Positions 11,179 to 23,803 of a stretch of DNA of 64,000 bases are shown one piece after another. A program made the translations under genes and the position numbers. Under the pieces are notes generated by a model. That model was not told the origin of the DNA, ran no database searches, and was given only the letters and a program-made list of their open reading frames with translations. This DNA is from Xanthomonas phaseoli pv. phaseoli. Its GTDB lineage: Bacteria; Pseudomonadota; Gammaproteobacteria; Xanthomonadales; Xanthomonadaceae. Location: assembly GCA_022749655.1 (NCBI GenBank), contig CP094243.1:1-64000 (forward strand). The letters run 5' to 3'. The stretch's first letter is position 1. Every line of letters starts with the position of its first letter.

Positions 11179-11692
11179 TTACTGGCCGCCGGTGCTGGCA
11201 CGGCCAGCGATGGTATCCGGGTCCCAATGTTCCTTGATCAGACCGTTCTCGATCCGGAACATGTCGAACCACGTGGTGGTGTACGTGGTGCCGGGCTTGT
11301 TGGGGTTGGGCAAGGTGCGCACCGACACCAGGGTGACCAGATCGCCATCGGCGGTGATGGCGACCAAGGGCAGTTGCACCCGCGGCTGCACCGGCGTCGG
11401 CTTCACGAACGCGGTCAGGAAGGCGATGAAGGCGTCGCGTCCATTGGCCACGTTCGGATTGCTGCTGGATGTAGTTCTTGTCCATGTACATCGGCGCGTA
11501 CTGCACCTGGCCAGCTTCGAACACGGTGCGCCAGAAATCGTAGACCAGCCGCTTGTTGGCAGTTTCATACCAGGTGCTGCCGAGCAGCATCTTCTGATGA
11601 TTCGGATTGGCCGTCACCGCGGTCTGCGCGAACGCGGCCATTGGCGCGACCAGCATGACCAGCAACAAGGCACGGGAGAGCAACTTCTTCAT
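11179..11692 (-). CDS. Secreted SnoaL/NTF2-like protein, one frameshift
   Basis: The N-terminus MKKLLSRALLLVMLVAPMAAFA is a typical Sec signal peptide with an AFA-Q cleavage site. The mature part resembles the SnoaL-like fold: a helix (ANKRLVYDFWRTVF), a YIQ/NPNVANGRDAFIAF stretch and a C-terminal TTTWFDMFRIENGLIKEHWD. The frame changes near 11463 in an alternating CAG-CAA stretch. Here the shift is equivalent to one extra base, unlike the other breaks in the window. Corrected length is about 170 residues. Function is unknown; relatives are often annotated as polyketide cyclase-like proteins. It is convergent with glpK. Confidence 0.75.
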
Positions 11693-11935
11693 GGAGTACT
11701 CCTGGGTGGAGAGTGGCATTGCGCTCATCGGAGAGGCCAGCAACGTGTCCGTTGAGCGGGGGAAGACGCGTGCGTGTGCACAGCTGCATGAACGCGTCAT
11801 CGCCACCCTACCGGGGCCGTTGATTGGCCCGCTAGACGCCTGAAAATGTACCTGGGCACTTGCGCAACAGTTAGTGAGAAAAACATCACCGGTATGGTGG
11901 CCACCCGCGTGCCGTGCCCCACGTGCTGGATGGAC

Positions 11936-13264
11936 GAGCGTGTGCAGAATTTTGTGTAACCGTGGTTTGGGTTACCGCTGAGGAAGTCGCCCCTCGAACT
12001 GGATCGTAAAGCGGTTCAGCGCAGCCTTCCAGTCGCGGATCGGCAGCGTCCATTTCTTGGTGATGTTGCGCAGAGCCAGGTAGAACAGTTTCATCAAGGC
12101 TTCGTCGCTGGGGAACGCGCCGCGGTTCTTGGTCAGCTTGCGCAGGCTCATGTTGACCGACTCGATGGCGTTGGTCGTATAGATCACCTTGCGGATCTCC
12201 GGTGGGTAGTCGAAGAACGGGATCAGTCGTGACCAATTGCGCCGCCATGACTGGCTGATGGGCGGGTACTGGGCGTCCCACTTGGCCTCGAACTCGGTCA
12301 GTGCCTGCTCGGCCTCCTCGACGGTGGCGCAGGCGTAAATGCGCTTGAGATCGGCGGCAACCTCGGCGCGGCGTTTCCACGAGACGTAGTTCAGGCTGTG
12401 CCGCACCATGTGCACGATGCACAGCTGCACGGTGGTCTGCGGGAACACCGCCTCGATCGCCTCGGGAAACCCCTTCAGGCCATCGACGCAGGCAATGAAG
12501 ATGTCCTGCACCCCGCGGTTGCGTAGCTCCGTCACGACTTGCAGCCAAAACTTGGCACCCTCGGCCTGCGCCAGCCATAGGCCCAGCACTTCCTTCTCGC
12601 CGCCCATGGTGATGCCGATGGCCAGGTACACCGCCTTGACCCGCACCGCGCCCTCGCGCACTTTGACGTGGATGCAGTCCAGATAGACGATCGGATAGAC
12701 CGGATCCAGTGGCCGCGCCTGCCACGCCTTGACCTCCTCGACGACCGCATCGGTGACTGAGGAAATCAGACTCGGCGACACCTCGGTGCCGTACATCTCC
12801 TCCAGGTGCGACTGGATCTCGCGCACGGTCATGCCGCGCGCGTACAACGACAAGATCTTGTCATCGAAGCCGGCCCAGCGGGTCTGGTGCTTGGGGATCA
12901 GCTGTGGCGCGAAGCTGCCGTGGCGATCACGCGGAATCTCGATCGGCAGCTCGCCGAACTCGCCCTTGAGCGTCTTGCGGCTGCGTCCGTTGCGCGTGTT
13001 GCCGGCCGCGTTGGCGACCGGCTCATGCTTGTCATGACCGAGGTGTTCGGTCATCTCCGCGTCCAGCGCCCGCTCCACCAACCGCTTGGTCAGCTGCTTG
13101 AGCAGGCCGTTCTCGCCGATCAGATCCTCGGGTTTGGTGTAGTTGACCAACAGGCTGCTAAGCAGCTCGTCGGGTACCTCATGTGTGCGTGGGCTCATGG
13201 TGTCTCCGGGTTAGGTGGCAGTCTCCTGCCTGTGGCCCGGTTACACAAAATCTAGGACACGCCC
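11936..13264 (-). mobile_element. Complete IS256-family insertion sequence (1329 bp)
   Basis: The element is bounded by imperfect 27-bp inverted repeats (11936-11962 and 13238-13264). They match at roughly 80 percent of positions and share ATTTTGTGTAACCG at their inner ends. It carries one transposase gene that fills almost the whole element, and it is flanked by a perfect 8-bp target duplication. It inserted in noncoding DNA between the SnoaL-like gene and pobA, so no gene is obviously disrupted. Confidence 0.95.
11972..13198 (-). CDS. IS256-family (mutator-type) transposase
   Basis: The 408-residue protein is a DDE transposase of the mutator group. Recognisable parts are the N-terminal MTEHLGHDKHEP region, RNGRSRKTLKGEFGELPIEI, the YLDCIHVKVREG block with the first acidic residue, DIFIACVDGLKGFPEAIEAV with the second, the C/H block LCIVHMVRHSLNYVSWK, and TNAIESVNMSLRKLTKNRG with the final glutamate. 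The frame is intact, so the element may be active. It shares the family organisation of a single orf between short terminal repeats. Confidence 0.95.
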   Translation of the reverse strand: MSPRTHEVPDELLSSLLVNYTKPEDLIGENGLLKQLTKRLVERALDAEMTEHLGHDKHEPVANAAGNTRNGRSRKTLKGEFGELPIEIPRDRHGSFAPQLIPKHQTRWAGFDDKILSLYARGMTVREIQSHLEEMYGTEVSPSLISSVTDAVVEEVKAWQARPLDPVYPIVYLDCIHVKVREGAVRVKAVYLAIGITMGGEKEVLGLWLAQAEGAKFWLQVVTELRNRGVQDIFIACVDGLKGFPEAIEAVFPQTTVQLCIVHMVRHSLNYVSWKRRAEVAADLKRIYACATVEEAEQALTEFEAKWDAQYPPISQSWRRNWSRLIPFFDYPPEIRKVIYTTNAIESVNMSLRKLTKNRGAFPSDEALMKLFYLALRNITKKWTLPIRDWKAALNRFTIQFEGRLPQR

Positions 13265-13478
13265 GGATGGACCGGGTGTTGCGATTGAGCGGGCGTCGGC
13301 TGCCACGGAAGCAACGCATGTGCGCTGACGGGTGTCATGCAAGCCGGTATGTGGAAGCCTGTTGTGCGCACGCATCGCATGTCTGGAGCCAAGGCGGCAT
13401 TGAATCCTTACTGCCACCGTGCGCGATGATGGAGATTCGTTAGGCGGTGTCTGGCGTTAAGCAATCACCGACGCCCCA

Positions 13479-15644
<2,166 letters not shown>

Positions 15645-16186
15645 CAGAAGCGACCAACCGAACGACGTCACTCAATCGCTGTGCGCGTTGTAGAGAGAAG
15701 CATCTGCAGACTTGCTGCAGACCCTTGCCCGCCAACCGTCACAGGACACGCTGCAAGTACGTCCACGCAAGCTTCGTGGCGGCGTCCACGCCACCAATGG
15801 TTCTGCGACGGTGAGCGGCTACGGACCAGGCGAGTGGTCCGGCCTGTCAGTGCAATCGACAGGCGACGCCCGCTCGCGGTGCAGCGGCGTCTGCGTATCA
15901 GGAGCATCCCACATCAAACTGCCGACAAACGTCCTGGCGCGGTGGCCTTGCCGATGGCGGGACCGTTGGCGGCATGGATGCCGCCATCGAGGCTCCCTGG
16001 AGGGATGCACGGCGTGCTCCGCGAGCGGTGAGGCACCGCACGCTCGACTCACCAGGCTTCCGGCTGCATCTGAGAAAAGCCATGCCAGGCCTACACAAGT
16101 GACCAAGGCGAATAGGCTCAGCCCAGACCGTCATCCTGCAGCGATGGAGAGGCAGAACCAGCCACTCCATCACCAAGCCATTGCGC
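15645..16186. other. Noncoding stretch, pobR to aldehyde dehydrogenase
   Basis: About 540 bp lie between the convergent pobR and aldehyde dehydrogenase genes. Open frames on both strands lack plausible starts and resemble no family. No hairpin as strong as the one after glpK and no repeat were seen. It may contain decayed coding sequence. Confidence 0.45.
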
Positions 16187-17667
16187 TCAGAACGGATACT
16201 GCGGCACGTCGCTCTTGATGGTCAGCCACTGCCAGTGCGTGTACTGCTCACAATCGGCCGGGCCGCCCACACTGGTGCCGTTGCCTGATGCACCGGTGCC
16301 GCCGAATGGATTGACGACCTCATCAGCCACCGTCTGGTCGTTGATATGCAGCAGGCCGGTGTGCAACTTCTCACCCAGGGCCAGCGCGCGCGCGACCGAT
16401 GCCGACAGGATGCCTGCCGCAAGCCCGTACTCGCCTTGGTTGGCCAGCTCGGCCGCTTCGTCGTCGGTGTCGAACACGGTGATGTTGATCACTGGCCCGA
16501 ACACTTCTTCGTCGAACGCGCGCATGCCCGGGCGCACGTTGGACAACACGGTGGGCGCGTAGAACAGGCCTTCATGGGTGGCGCCAGCTTCCACGACCGC
16601 GCCGGCTGCCACGCTATCGCCGACGATGTCGACGACGCGCTGCAGCTGGCGTTGGTCGATGATCGGGCCCAACGCCACGGTGCCGCTGACCGGGTCGCCC
16701 ACCGGCAAATGGCGCGCTTTGTCGGCCAACCGTTGGGTCAGTGCCTGCGCCACATTGCGGTGCACCAGCACACGCCCGGTCGCCATGCAGATCTGGCCCT
16801 GGTGCATATAGGCACCGAATGCGACCGCCGAGGCAGCCTTGTCCAGATCCGCGTCGTCGAGCACGATCACTGCGTTGTTCCCCCAAGTTCCAGCGAGACT
16901 TTCTTCAGGTGGCGTCCGGCAATTTCGCCGATGCGGCGGCCGGCGGCCGTGGAACCGGTGAACGCAATCATCGGAACATCCGGCGATTCCACCAGCGCCT
17001 GACCAATCGGCGCATCGCCATGCAACACGTGCAGCAAGCCCTTCGGCAGGCCGGCGTCTTCGAGCACCTGCGCGATGATCACACCGCCGGTGTAGGGCGT
17101 GCGCGGGTCGGGTTTGAGAATCACCGCATTGCCCATCGCCAGCGCCGGCGCCACCGAGCGCAGCGACAGAATCAACGGAAAATTGAACGGCGAAATCACC
17201 CCGATCACGCCCAACGGCAGGCGGCGTGCGAGGCTGAGTTGGCCGGATGCCGTCGGCAACATCTGGCCGCTGGCCTGTAGCGGCATGGCAGCGGCCTGCT
17301 GGTAGAACACCACCGATTCGTCCACCTCGCGTTGGGCCTTGGGCAGGATGCCGCCGGTTTCGCGCGCAATCAGCAAGGTGGCTTCGGCGCTGCGTGCCTG
17401 CATCGCCTGCGCAGCACGATGAAACACGGCCGCGCGTTCGCGCGGCGGTGTTGCGGCCCAGGCACGCTGCGCTTGCTTGGCCTGTGCGATGGCAGCGGCG
17501 ACATCGGCCAGGTCGGCCTTGCCGACTTCATGCAGCAAGGCGCCGGTTGCCGGCTCGTGGATGGACAAGCTGCCGCCGCGACCGGGCACCCAGTCGCCAT
17601 TGAAGATGCAGCCATGCCACGCCGGCGTGTCGGTCGCAGCGGCGGCTGCGCTGGAAAGAGCATTCAT
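16187..17667 (-). CDS. vdh: Aryl aldehyde (vanillin/benzaldehyde-type) dehydrogenase, one frameshift
   Basis: This NAD(P)-dependent aldehyde dehydrogenase probably oxidises aromatic aldehydes such as vanillin to the acids. The N-terminal part ends with the NAD motif FTGSTAAGRRIGE and the catalytic glutamate in VSLELGG. The C-terminal part has the nucleophile cysteine in HQGQICMATGRV and EVFGPVINITVFD. The two parts are joined across a CCCCC run near 16871-16876 where one base is missing. The corrected protein has 493 residues, the family size. It is followed upstream on the same strand by the SDR, the outer-membrane protein and a MarR gene, suggesting a phenolic-aldehyde operon. The substrate is inferred from this context. 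Confidence 0.82.
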
Positions 17668-17697
17668 GGTCTAGCCTCCTGCTAAAGCGTGTAGGGA

Positions 17698-18471
17698 TTA
17701 CAGCGTGGTGGAAGCCAGCCCGCCATCGATCGGCAGGGTGATGCCGTTGATCCAGCGGGCAGCGTCGGATGCGAGAAACACGATGCCCTCGGCCACTTCA
17801 TCGGCATAGGCCGGGCGGGTCATGCGCTTGGCGTCTGCCTTGACCCGTTCCTCGCCGAGCATGGCGGCAAAATCGCCCAGGATCGGGGTGAACACCGGAC
17901 CCGGAGACACGTTGTTCACGCGCACGCCGTGGTCGGCGAACCAGGGCCGCGATTGCAGCAAAGTCCACACGATCAACGCCTCCTTGAAGTATTGGTAGCA
18001 GGTGTCGTGCGCTACCGGATGCGCCGCCAGCCACGCGCTGCCGCTGTCGAAGCTGTCGGTTGCCGCCAGCTGCTTGTGCAGCTCCAGACGCTGCGGCCAT
18101 TCGGCGCCCAGGATCGAGGCGACATTGATGATGGAACCGCCAGAAACGATGCGTGGCAGCAGCCCCTGGGTCAGGTGGCGCAAGCCCAGATAGTTCACCC
18201 GCGCCACCACATCCAGCGGCGCGGTGCCCGGCACGCCGGCAATGTTTGCCAGGGCATCGATGTGATCCGGCAAGGCCTTCACCAAGGCATCGATGGATGC
18301 CGGGTCGCCGAGATCGGCCTGATGAAAGCCGTGCAGTGTCATCTGCACGGGCATGCGATCGACGCCGATCACCTTGGCGCCGTGAAACCGTGCCAGCCGT
18401 GCGACCTCCGCGCCAATGCCCGACGCCACGCCGGTCACCACGATCGTCTTGTTCTGCAAATTCATTGCCAT
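17698..18471 (-). CDS. calA: Short-chain dehydrogenase, coniferyl-alcohol-dehydrogenase-like
   Basis: The 257-residue SDR has the Rossmann motif VTGVASGIGAEVARLARFHG near residue 13, ALANIAGVPGT in place of the NAG motif, and the catalytic pair in CYQYFKEALIVW (tyrosine and lysine). A C-terminal PIDGGLAST ends the protein. The segment around SAWLAAHPVAHDTCYQYFKE resembles coniferyl alcohol dehydrogenase of ferulate-degrading bacteria. It would oxidise monolignol alcohols to aldehydes, the substrates of the adjacent dehydrogenase. The gene symbol rests on resemblance plus context; a related hydroxysteroid or aryl-alcohol dehydrogenase is possible. Confidence 0.75.
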   Translation of the reverse strand: MAMNLQNKTIVVTGVASGIGAEVARLARFHGAKVIGVDRMPVQMTLHGFHQADLGDPASIDALVKALPDHIDALANIAGVPGTAPLDVVARVNYLGLRHLTQGLLPRIVSGGSIINVASILGAEWPQRLELHKQLAATDSFDSGSAWLAAHPVAHDTCYQYFKEALIVWTLLQSRPWFADHGVRVNNVSPGPVFTPILGDFAAMLGEERVKADAKRMTRPAYADEVAEGIVFLASDAARWINGITLPIDGGLASTTL

Positions 18472-18498
18472 CCTCCGAAGGAGCCAGCCGTGCCGGCG

Positions 18499-19526
18499 CT
18501 AGAACACATGGACATACTCGAAATTGACGTTGTTGCCGGACGCGGCATTCCTGACTTCCACCGGTAGATAGACGTTGGCGAACAGGATGTTTTTTGCATC
18601 AAAGCCCACACGCCACCCGGCCCTGCATAGAACGCGCGTTGACGGCTATCCGGCACGCGCTGGTCGTTGGTGCGGTTGTCGCGGAACTGGGTCAGGTAGT
18701 ACGCATTGATGCCCAGCCGCAGCTTCGGTGCCACGTCCCAGGACGTGGCGAAATTGATCCATCCCGCATCGCCTGCCTGACCATCGCGGAAGTCGAAGCC
18801 TGGCGGCAAGTTCGGACGGCGCTCGCTGCGGAAGTTGTAGATGTAGTTGATGCGTGCACTGACTTCCCAACTGGGCGTGGGAAGCACCGTGAATGCGTAG
18901 CTTGGAATAAGCGACCAGTAACCGGAGCTCTGGTTGAGATCGCGATGGCCGTCTTACTTGCCGATCGGTGCCACGGCGTCGAATTCGAACCGCTGCGAGA
19001 ACACCGCTCGCTCGTTGCGTATCACCGGTGGCATTTGCAGGTACGGTCCGAACGTCACATCCCCCACGCCGGCGCCATTGTCGCGCAGCGTGGCAATGCT
19101 GTTGCGGCCGAAAGACGCATCCAGATTGACCAGCGGCACCAGCGCAGTGATGCCCAGCGACCCGCCGAATAATCGATACGGCGTGACGTAAGCGAACTGG
19201 GTCAGCAGCACGGTGGAATCGATCCGCGGGTTGTCGAACACCCGGATATCGTTGCCACGGGCGTCCTTGATGGCATCCAGCGCGTTGTGCCGCAGGTAGG
19301 TGACGACCGCCAGGCCTGGCGTGGTGCTGGTGAAGCCATCCAGGAAACTGGTGCCCCCGGTATTGATGCCATTGGTCAGCGCCGCGCTCTGTGGCGCACT
19401 TTGCGCAGGCGCCGCGCCCGTCGCCAAGCCTGCCGCCAGGCCGAGCAACGCGCGCAGCCGCCAACCTGCCGCCACACCCGCACCACGCGTCACCGATGAT
19501 TCAATCACTGCAGAGATCTCCCGCAT
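18499..19526 (-). pseudogene. Outer-membrane 'meta-pathway of phenol degradation' family protein with stop codon and frameshift
   Basis: The protein resembles the MetA-pathway (COG4313) outer-membrane family found in aromatic catabolic operons. An N-terminal signal (RALLGLAAGLATGAAPAQSA) is followed by beta-strand-like repeats ending in FEYVHVF. An in-frame TAA at 18954-18956 interrupts the sequence after APIGK, and the same frame continues with DGHRDLNQSSGYWSLIPSY. A one-base deletion near 18612-18620 then shifts the frame before the final beta-strands. Repairing both gives 342 residues. Unlike the other breaks, the stop is a substitution, so this copy may be truly inactive. The start could also be 19559. 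Confidence 0.7.
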
Positions 19527-19655
19527 TGGAAAGGAACGCGGTGCGTGCCACATCACCAACGTCAGGCAAGCGCGCGCGCCGCGTGACGCACAGCACGTGC
19601 AGTGGAAACGTTCGTTGAGAATCGCTGCCGGGGACAGGCCGCCGACGGAGGCGGG

Positions 19656-20132
19656 TTACGGCGTGTCCAGACGATCCAGACGGTCCAGGGCGCGCAACAA
19701 CGGCGCTTCGCTGGAACCGAGCACGGCGCTGAGTTGCTGTTCCATGCGCAGCACTTCGGCCTCGGCGGCGGTCAGCAGCGCAGCGCCGGCCGCGGTCAGC
19801 GAAAGGTGCTGCATGCGCCGGTCCTGCCGCCCACGCACCTGCCGCAGCAGGCGACGCTTGACCAGCCTGGCCACCACGATCGCCAGATTCGGCGGCGACA
19901 CGTGCAGCACATCGCCGATCTGGCGCTGGTTGATGCCCGGGTTGCCATCCACCAGCATCAGCAGCGAGAAGTCGACCGGCTTGAGATCGAACGCGGCCAC
20001 GCACTCCTGAAACATCCGCCGCACCATCAACTCGGTGCGGGTGATGCGATACCCCAGCAACCGCAGCAGCCGCGCCTGATCCACCGTGGTGACGGCATCG
20101 GGCAAGGGCGCAGCAAGGGCGGTGACGGGCAT
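19656..20132 (-). CDS. MarR-family transcriptional regulator
   Basis: The 158-residue protein has a winged helix-turn-helix of the MarR type: INQRQIGDVLHVSPPNLAIVVARLVKRRLLRQVRG, then the wing GRQDRRMQHLSLTAAGAALL. It lies upstream of, and on the same strand as, the outer-membrane protein, SDR and aldehyde dehydrogenase genes. MarR regulators of hydroxycinnamate catabolism sense aromatic CoA thioesters or acids, so local control of this cluster is likely. The ligand cannot be read from sequence. The start ATG at 20132 gives a normal MarR length. Confidence 0.82.
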   Translation of the reverse strand: MPVTALAAPLPDAVTTVDQARLLRLLGYRITRTELMVRRMFQECVAAFDLKPVDFSLLMLVDGNPGINQRQIGDVLHVSPPNLAIVVARLVKRRLLRQVRGRQDRRMQHLSLTAAGAALLTAAEAEVLRMEQQLSAVLGSSEAPLLRALDRLDRLDTP

Positions 20133-20625
20133 GGCGGTTCTCGCGACTGAGGCAGCGGGCGGACCGGTACGCGCAATGCGCCGCATCCGCAACGCCGATC
20201 GACGGCGTGCATCGCATTGTAGACGCCACCGGGCCTGCCGATGTGGTCGGACACGCTGCCGGTGCACGCGCCGCCGGCGTGTCAGCCAGGCCACCCTGCC
20301 ACGCACGCAGCGTGCAACGGCGGACCAGCGCTGCGGCGGATGGGGGCGGCGATGATCCGGGCAAGGCTGAGACATGGTTCCAGTCGGCAAGTGATTGCGT
20401 TCCTGAACAGTTATTGATCATAACTACATTGCCAAGCTGCAGCGCAGCATGGTCGCGCTCGCTAGCAGCCAGCGCTCGCGGGCATGGCGGCCACGGGCGC
20501 AGCCAGGACGCAGGCGCATCGCATGGACGCGTGGCGCCTCTGTCCAGGGGGCACGATGATCGGCACACACGATGCACCGTGCGCATGATCGCGACGGCTA
20601 TCGGCTCACTGCCTGTGCAGCCCGC
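20133..20625. other. Noncoding stretch upstream of MarR gene
   Basis: About 490 bp separate the MarR start from the end of the HD-GYP gene. No supported gene, RNA or repeat was found. A short more AT-rich segment near 20395-20440 may contain the MarR promoter. Confidence 0.45.
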
Positions 20626-21884
20626 TCAGGGCAGCCAGAGCTTTTCCAGATCGCGGAAGCCCCAGTCGGCAGGACTTTCCATCTGCGCGATGCGGTCATG
20701 GCAGTCCGGACGCGACAGGTCGATGTCCTGCACCAACACGTGGCTGCGCAGCTTGGCCGAATAGAACACGCGCACCTTGGGCTTGAGCAGCGCATCGGGC
20801 GTCTGTTCGATCACCACCGCAAGTTTTGCGACTCCAGCCGCACCAGCGAGCCGACCGGATAAATGCCCAGCCGGCGCACGAAGGCCTGGAACACCACCGG
20901 GTCGAAATGGCCTTTCCAGGAGGCCATTTGCTTGAGCGATTCGGCCGGATCCCAACCGCGTTTGTAGGGGCGGTCCGAGCTGATGGCGTCGTAGACATCG
21001 CAGACCGCCCCCATCCGCGACATCAACGAAATCTTCTCGCCCACCAATTGATTCGGGTAGCCGCTGCCGTCCATCTTTTCGTGGTGATGCAGCGCGATTT
21101 CCAGCACCACCGCGTTCTGCACGCCGCCGGCCACCAGCAGCCGATGGCCGTCCAGCGGATGCTGGCGCATGATCTCCATCTCTTCGTTGGTGAGCCGGCC
21201 AGGCTTGTTGAGAATTTCCAACGGTGTCACCGCCTTGCCCATGTCGTGCAGCAGGCCGCCCATCGCCGCTTCCACCACCTGCGATTCGGGCAGGCCGAGC
21301 TGGCGCGCTAAACCGCTCATCAGCCCCGCCACGGCCATCGAATGCAGATAGGTGTAATCGTCGGCAGTCTTGAGCCGCGCCACGCTGATCAGGGCTTGCG
21401 GATGCCGCAGCACCGAGTCGTTGATGGCTTCCACCAGCGGCATGGCCGCTTCCGTGTCGACGGTGCGCCCCAGCCGCACATCGCGGAACATCGCCTCGAC
21501 CATGTCGCGGCCGTCTTCGAAGATGCGGCGTGCGCGTACCACCTCCGCTTCGATGCCGACCTGTGCGGTCACGCTGTTGGTGCGCACGCCACGCGGCGCG
21601 GCGGCAGGCTCCGGCGGTTCGGGCGCCGCAGGTGCCGGGGCAGGCGCCGGGCTCGGCGGCACGGCCGGTGCGGCGGACGCGCCGGAGCTCGTGGGCGCCT
21701 CCACATCCAGCCCGCGCTCGGTGTCGATCACCAGCTGCTCGATGCGGCTGTCGTGGATCTTCTCCACATCGTCGGAATCGACCAGAAACGATGTCTTCCA
21801 GAACGGATGGTGCACCCACGCACCCAGCAGCTTGCACACGTACATGCCGGGACGGAGTTGATCTGAGTCGATGGTTCTGAGCAT
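20626..21884 (-). CDS. HD-GYP domain c-di-GMP phosphodiesterase, one frameshift
   Basis: The N-terminal domain (MLRTIDSDQLRPGMYVCKL) is DUF3391-like. A proline/alanine-rich linker near residues 70-105 follows, then an HD-GYP domain with the metal ligands GLLHDMGKAVTP and the signature HHEKMDGSGYP. The predicted role is hydrolysis of the second messenger cyclic di-GMP, affecting motility, biofilm or virulence. The frame breaks near 20820 at an AAAA run; correction gives a 419-residue protein ending in FRDLEKLWLP. No regulator is adjacent. The start at 21884 was chosen because the family N-terminus begins there. Confidence 0.9.
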
Positions 21885-22032
21885 GCCGGCGCTGGTTTGC
21901 ACAATGTCCAGGGAAGCCCGCCACGACTTGGCGGTCTGCGGTGTTATCGGCACCTGGCCCAATTTCTTTGGCCCGCGGCCGGGTCTACGCAGGGCCAGGA
22001 TGTGATGCCGGACACGGCTGTTCCGGGGTTGC

Positions 22033-23348
22033 TCAGCGGTTCGGCAACCGCATCGCCAGCACGGCAACGACGGCGAACAGCAACGGCAGGCTGCAGGCCA
22101 GATACAACATGGCCGGCGACCATCCGGCGTCCAGCAGCACCCCGGCGCAGAACGGCGACAGGATCGCCCCGAAGCGCCCCACCCCGATCGCCCAGCCCAG
22201 CGCAGTCGAGCGCACCGCAGCGTCGAAGACGATCGGCACGATGGCGTACATGCCGCCCACCGCCGCGAACATCGCGGCCCCGGTAAGCAAGGCGAAGGCG
22301 AGCGCCCAGCTCAACTGCGTACTGCACAGGCCGGAGGCCAGCATCGCCAGGCCCATCAGCAACAGGGACCCGATGGTCAGGCGCGACAGCCGCACGCACG
22401 ATGCCAAGCCACTGAACAGCAAGCCGCCGCCGATGCCACCAAGATTCAACAGCACCCCGCCCGTGACGCCCTGCGTGGCCGACGCGCCAGCGGTCACCAG
22501 CAGTTTCGGCGTCCAGCTGATCACGAAGTAAAACGCGAACATCAGCGAGAAAAAACCAAGCGCGATCAGCAGCGTGTGCCGCCGCATGGCAGCATCAAAC
22601 AGGGCCCGATACCCTTGTGCCTGCGTGGCTGACTGCGGCGGTAGCGGCGGCAATGCGTCGTGCGGCGGCATTCCCATCCGCGCCAGCACGGCGTTGAAGC
22701 GCACGACGGCATCGGGTGGCCGGCGCATGATCAGAAACTCCAGCGACTCGGGCAGGAATGCAAGCACCAACGGCACACACAGCAACGATGCCACCGCCCC
22801 GAGCACGAACACCGCCGGCCACGACCACTGCTGCATCAACAGTTCGGCAATCGTGCCCCCAGCGTGGCACCGACCGGGTAGCCGGTCACCTGCAGCACGA
22901 TGGCGGTGTTGCGCCAACGGGGGCTGGAAAACTCCCCTGCCGTGACCGCAACGCAGGCCAACATGCCGCCGATGCCCAGACCGGTCAGAAGCCGCAACGC
23001 TCCGAGCTGCCATGCAGTGCTGGCCAGTGCGGACAAGCCCATGCCGACGGTCAGGATGGCCAGACACGCCAGCGTCAGCGCGCGACGGCCGATGCGGTCG
23101 GCCAGCGGCGCCAACCCAAGCGCACCAAGCGCCATGCCGATCAGGCCCGCGCTGAACAGCATGCCCAACTGCTTGCCCGACAGCTGCCAGTCCGCCGACA
23201 CATGCGGTGCGGTGAACGCCATCGCCATCACGTCGAAGCCGTCGAGCATCGTCAGCAACACGCATACCGCGACGGCCCTCCACTGAAACGGCGTCATGCG
23301 CTCCAGCACGAAATGCCCGAACGATGCAGTGTGCTGAGGCATTGGCAT
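22033..23348 (-). CDS. pcaK: MFS aromatic acid transporter (PcaK-like), one frameshift
   Basis: This 12-helix major facilitator has the aromatic acid:H+ symporter signature. The N-terminal LLTMLDGFDVMAMAFTAPHV carries the DGFD motif required in PcaK, and the loop 2-3 motif appears as LADRIGRRALTLACL. The frame shifts near 22856-22861 (a CCCCC run) between ATLG and GTIAELL. The corrected protein has 438 residues, the PcaK size. It should import 4-hydroxybenzoate or protocatechuate for the pob/pca enzymes encoded nearby. Other aromatic acids are possible substrates. Confidence 0.85.
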
Positions 23349-23803
23349 GTCCTGTGATGAGAGAGGGTTGGTTCGAAGGCGCTGCGGGCGCCGTTGAACG
23401 ACGCTGTGTGCAAGACCGACTGCGCGGCGGCGCCACGATGCATGCAATCACCGATGCGCGATGTGTTGCGACCGCCTGCGCACGCTAGCCGATTGCACAG
23501 CCGGCTCAAGACCGATGACCGCAGCGCTGTGCGCTTATCGGAAATGCGTAGATGCGCGTGGCCCGCGCTGCGATGTCGTCGCATGCAGCGCGTGGCTTGC
23601 CGTTCGCGACATTGGAATCTCTGGCGACGCGACACGATCCATTGCACGTCGACCCACCCGGCCACGTCTGCCAACGACCTTGCACGCAGTGCATTCGTGC
23701 GTTGGTTACTGCAGCGCGGCGCGCTGCCGCAGCAGCAACCGCAGCGCAGGTATCATCCGCGGCGTGTCCGCAGTGGGCGGCACGCTGACTTGACGGAGAT
23801 GCC
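23349..23803. other. Divergent intergenic region, pcaK to gamma-carbonic anhydrase
   Basis: About 455 bp lie between the divergent pcaK and carbonic anhydrase genes. Short open frames have no supporting features. Both promoters must lie here. No clear operator was recognised. Confidence 0.45.

Larger units (their letters stand above)
11928..13272. repeat. 8-bp target-site duplication flanking the IS256-family element
   Basis: GGATGGAC occurs at 11928-11935 and again at 13265-13272, immediately outside the element's inverted repeats. An 8-9 bp duplication is normal for the IS256 family. Identical copies indicate a single intact insertion with no later rearrangement. Confidence 0.9.
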
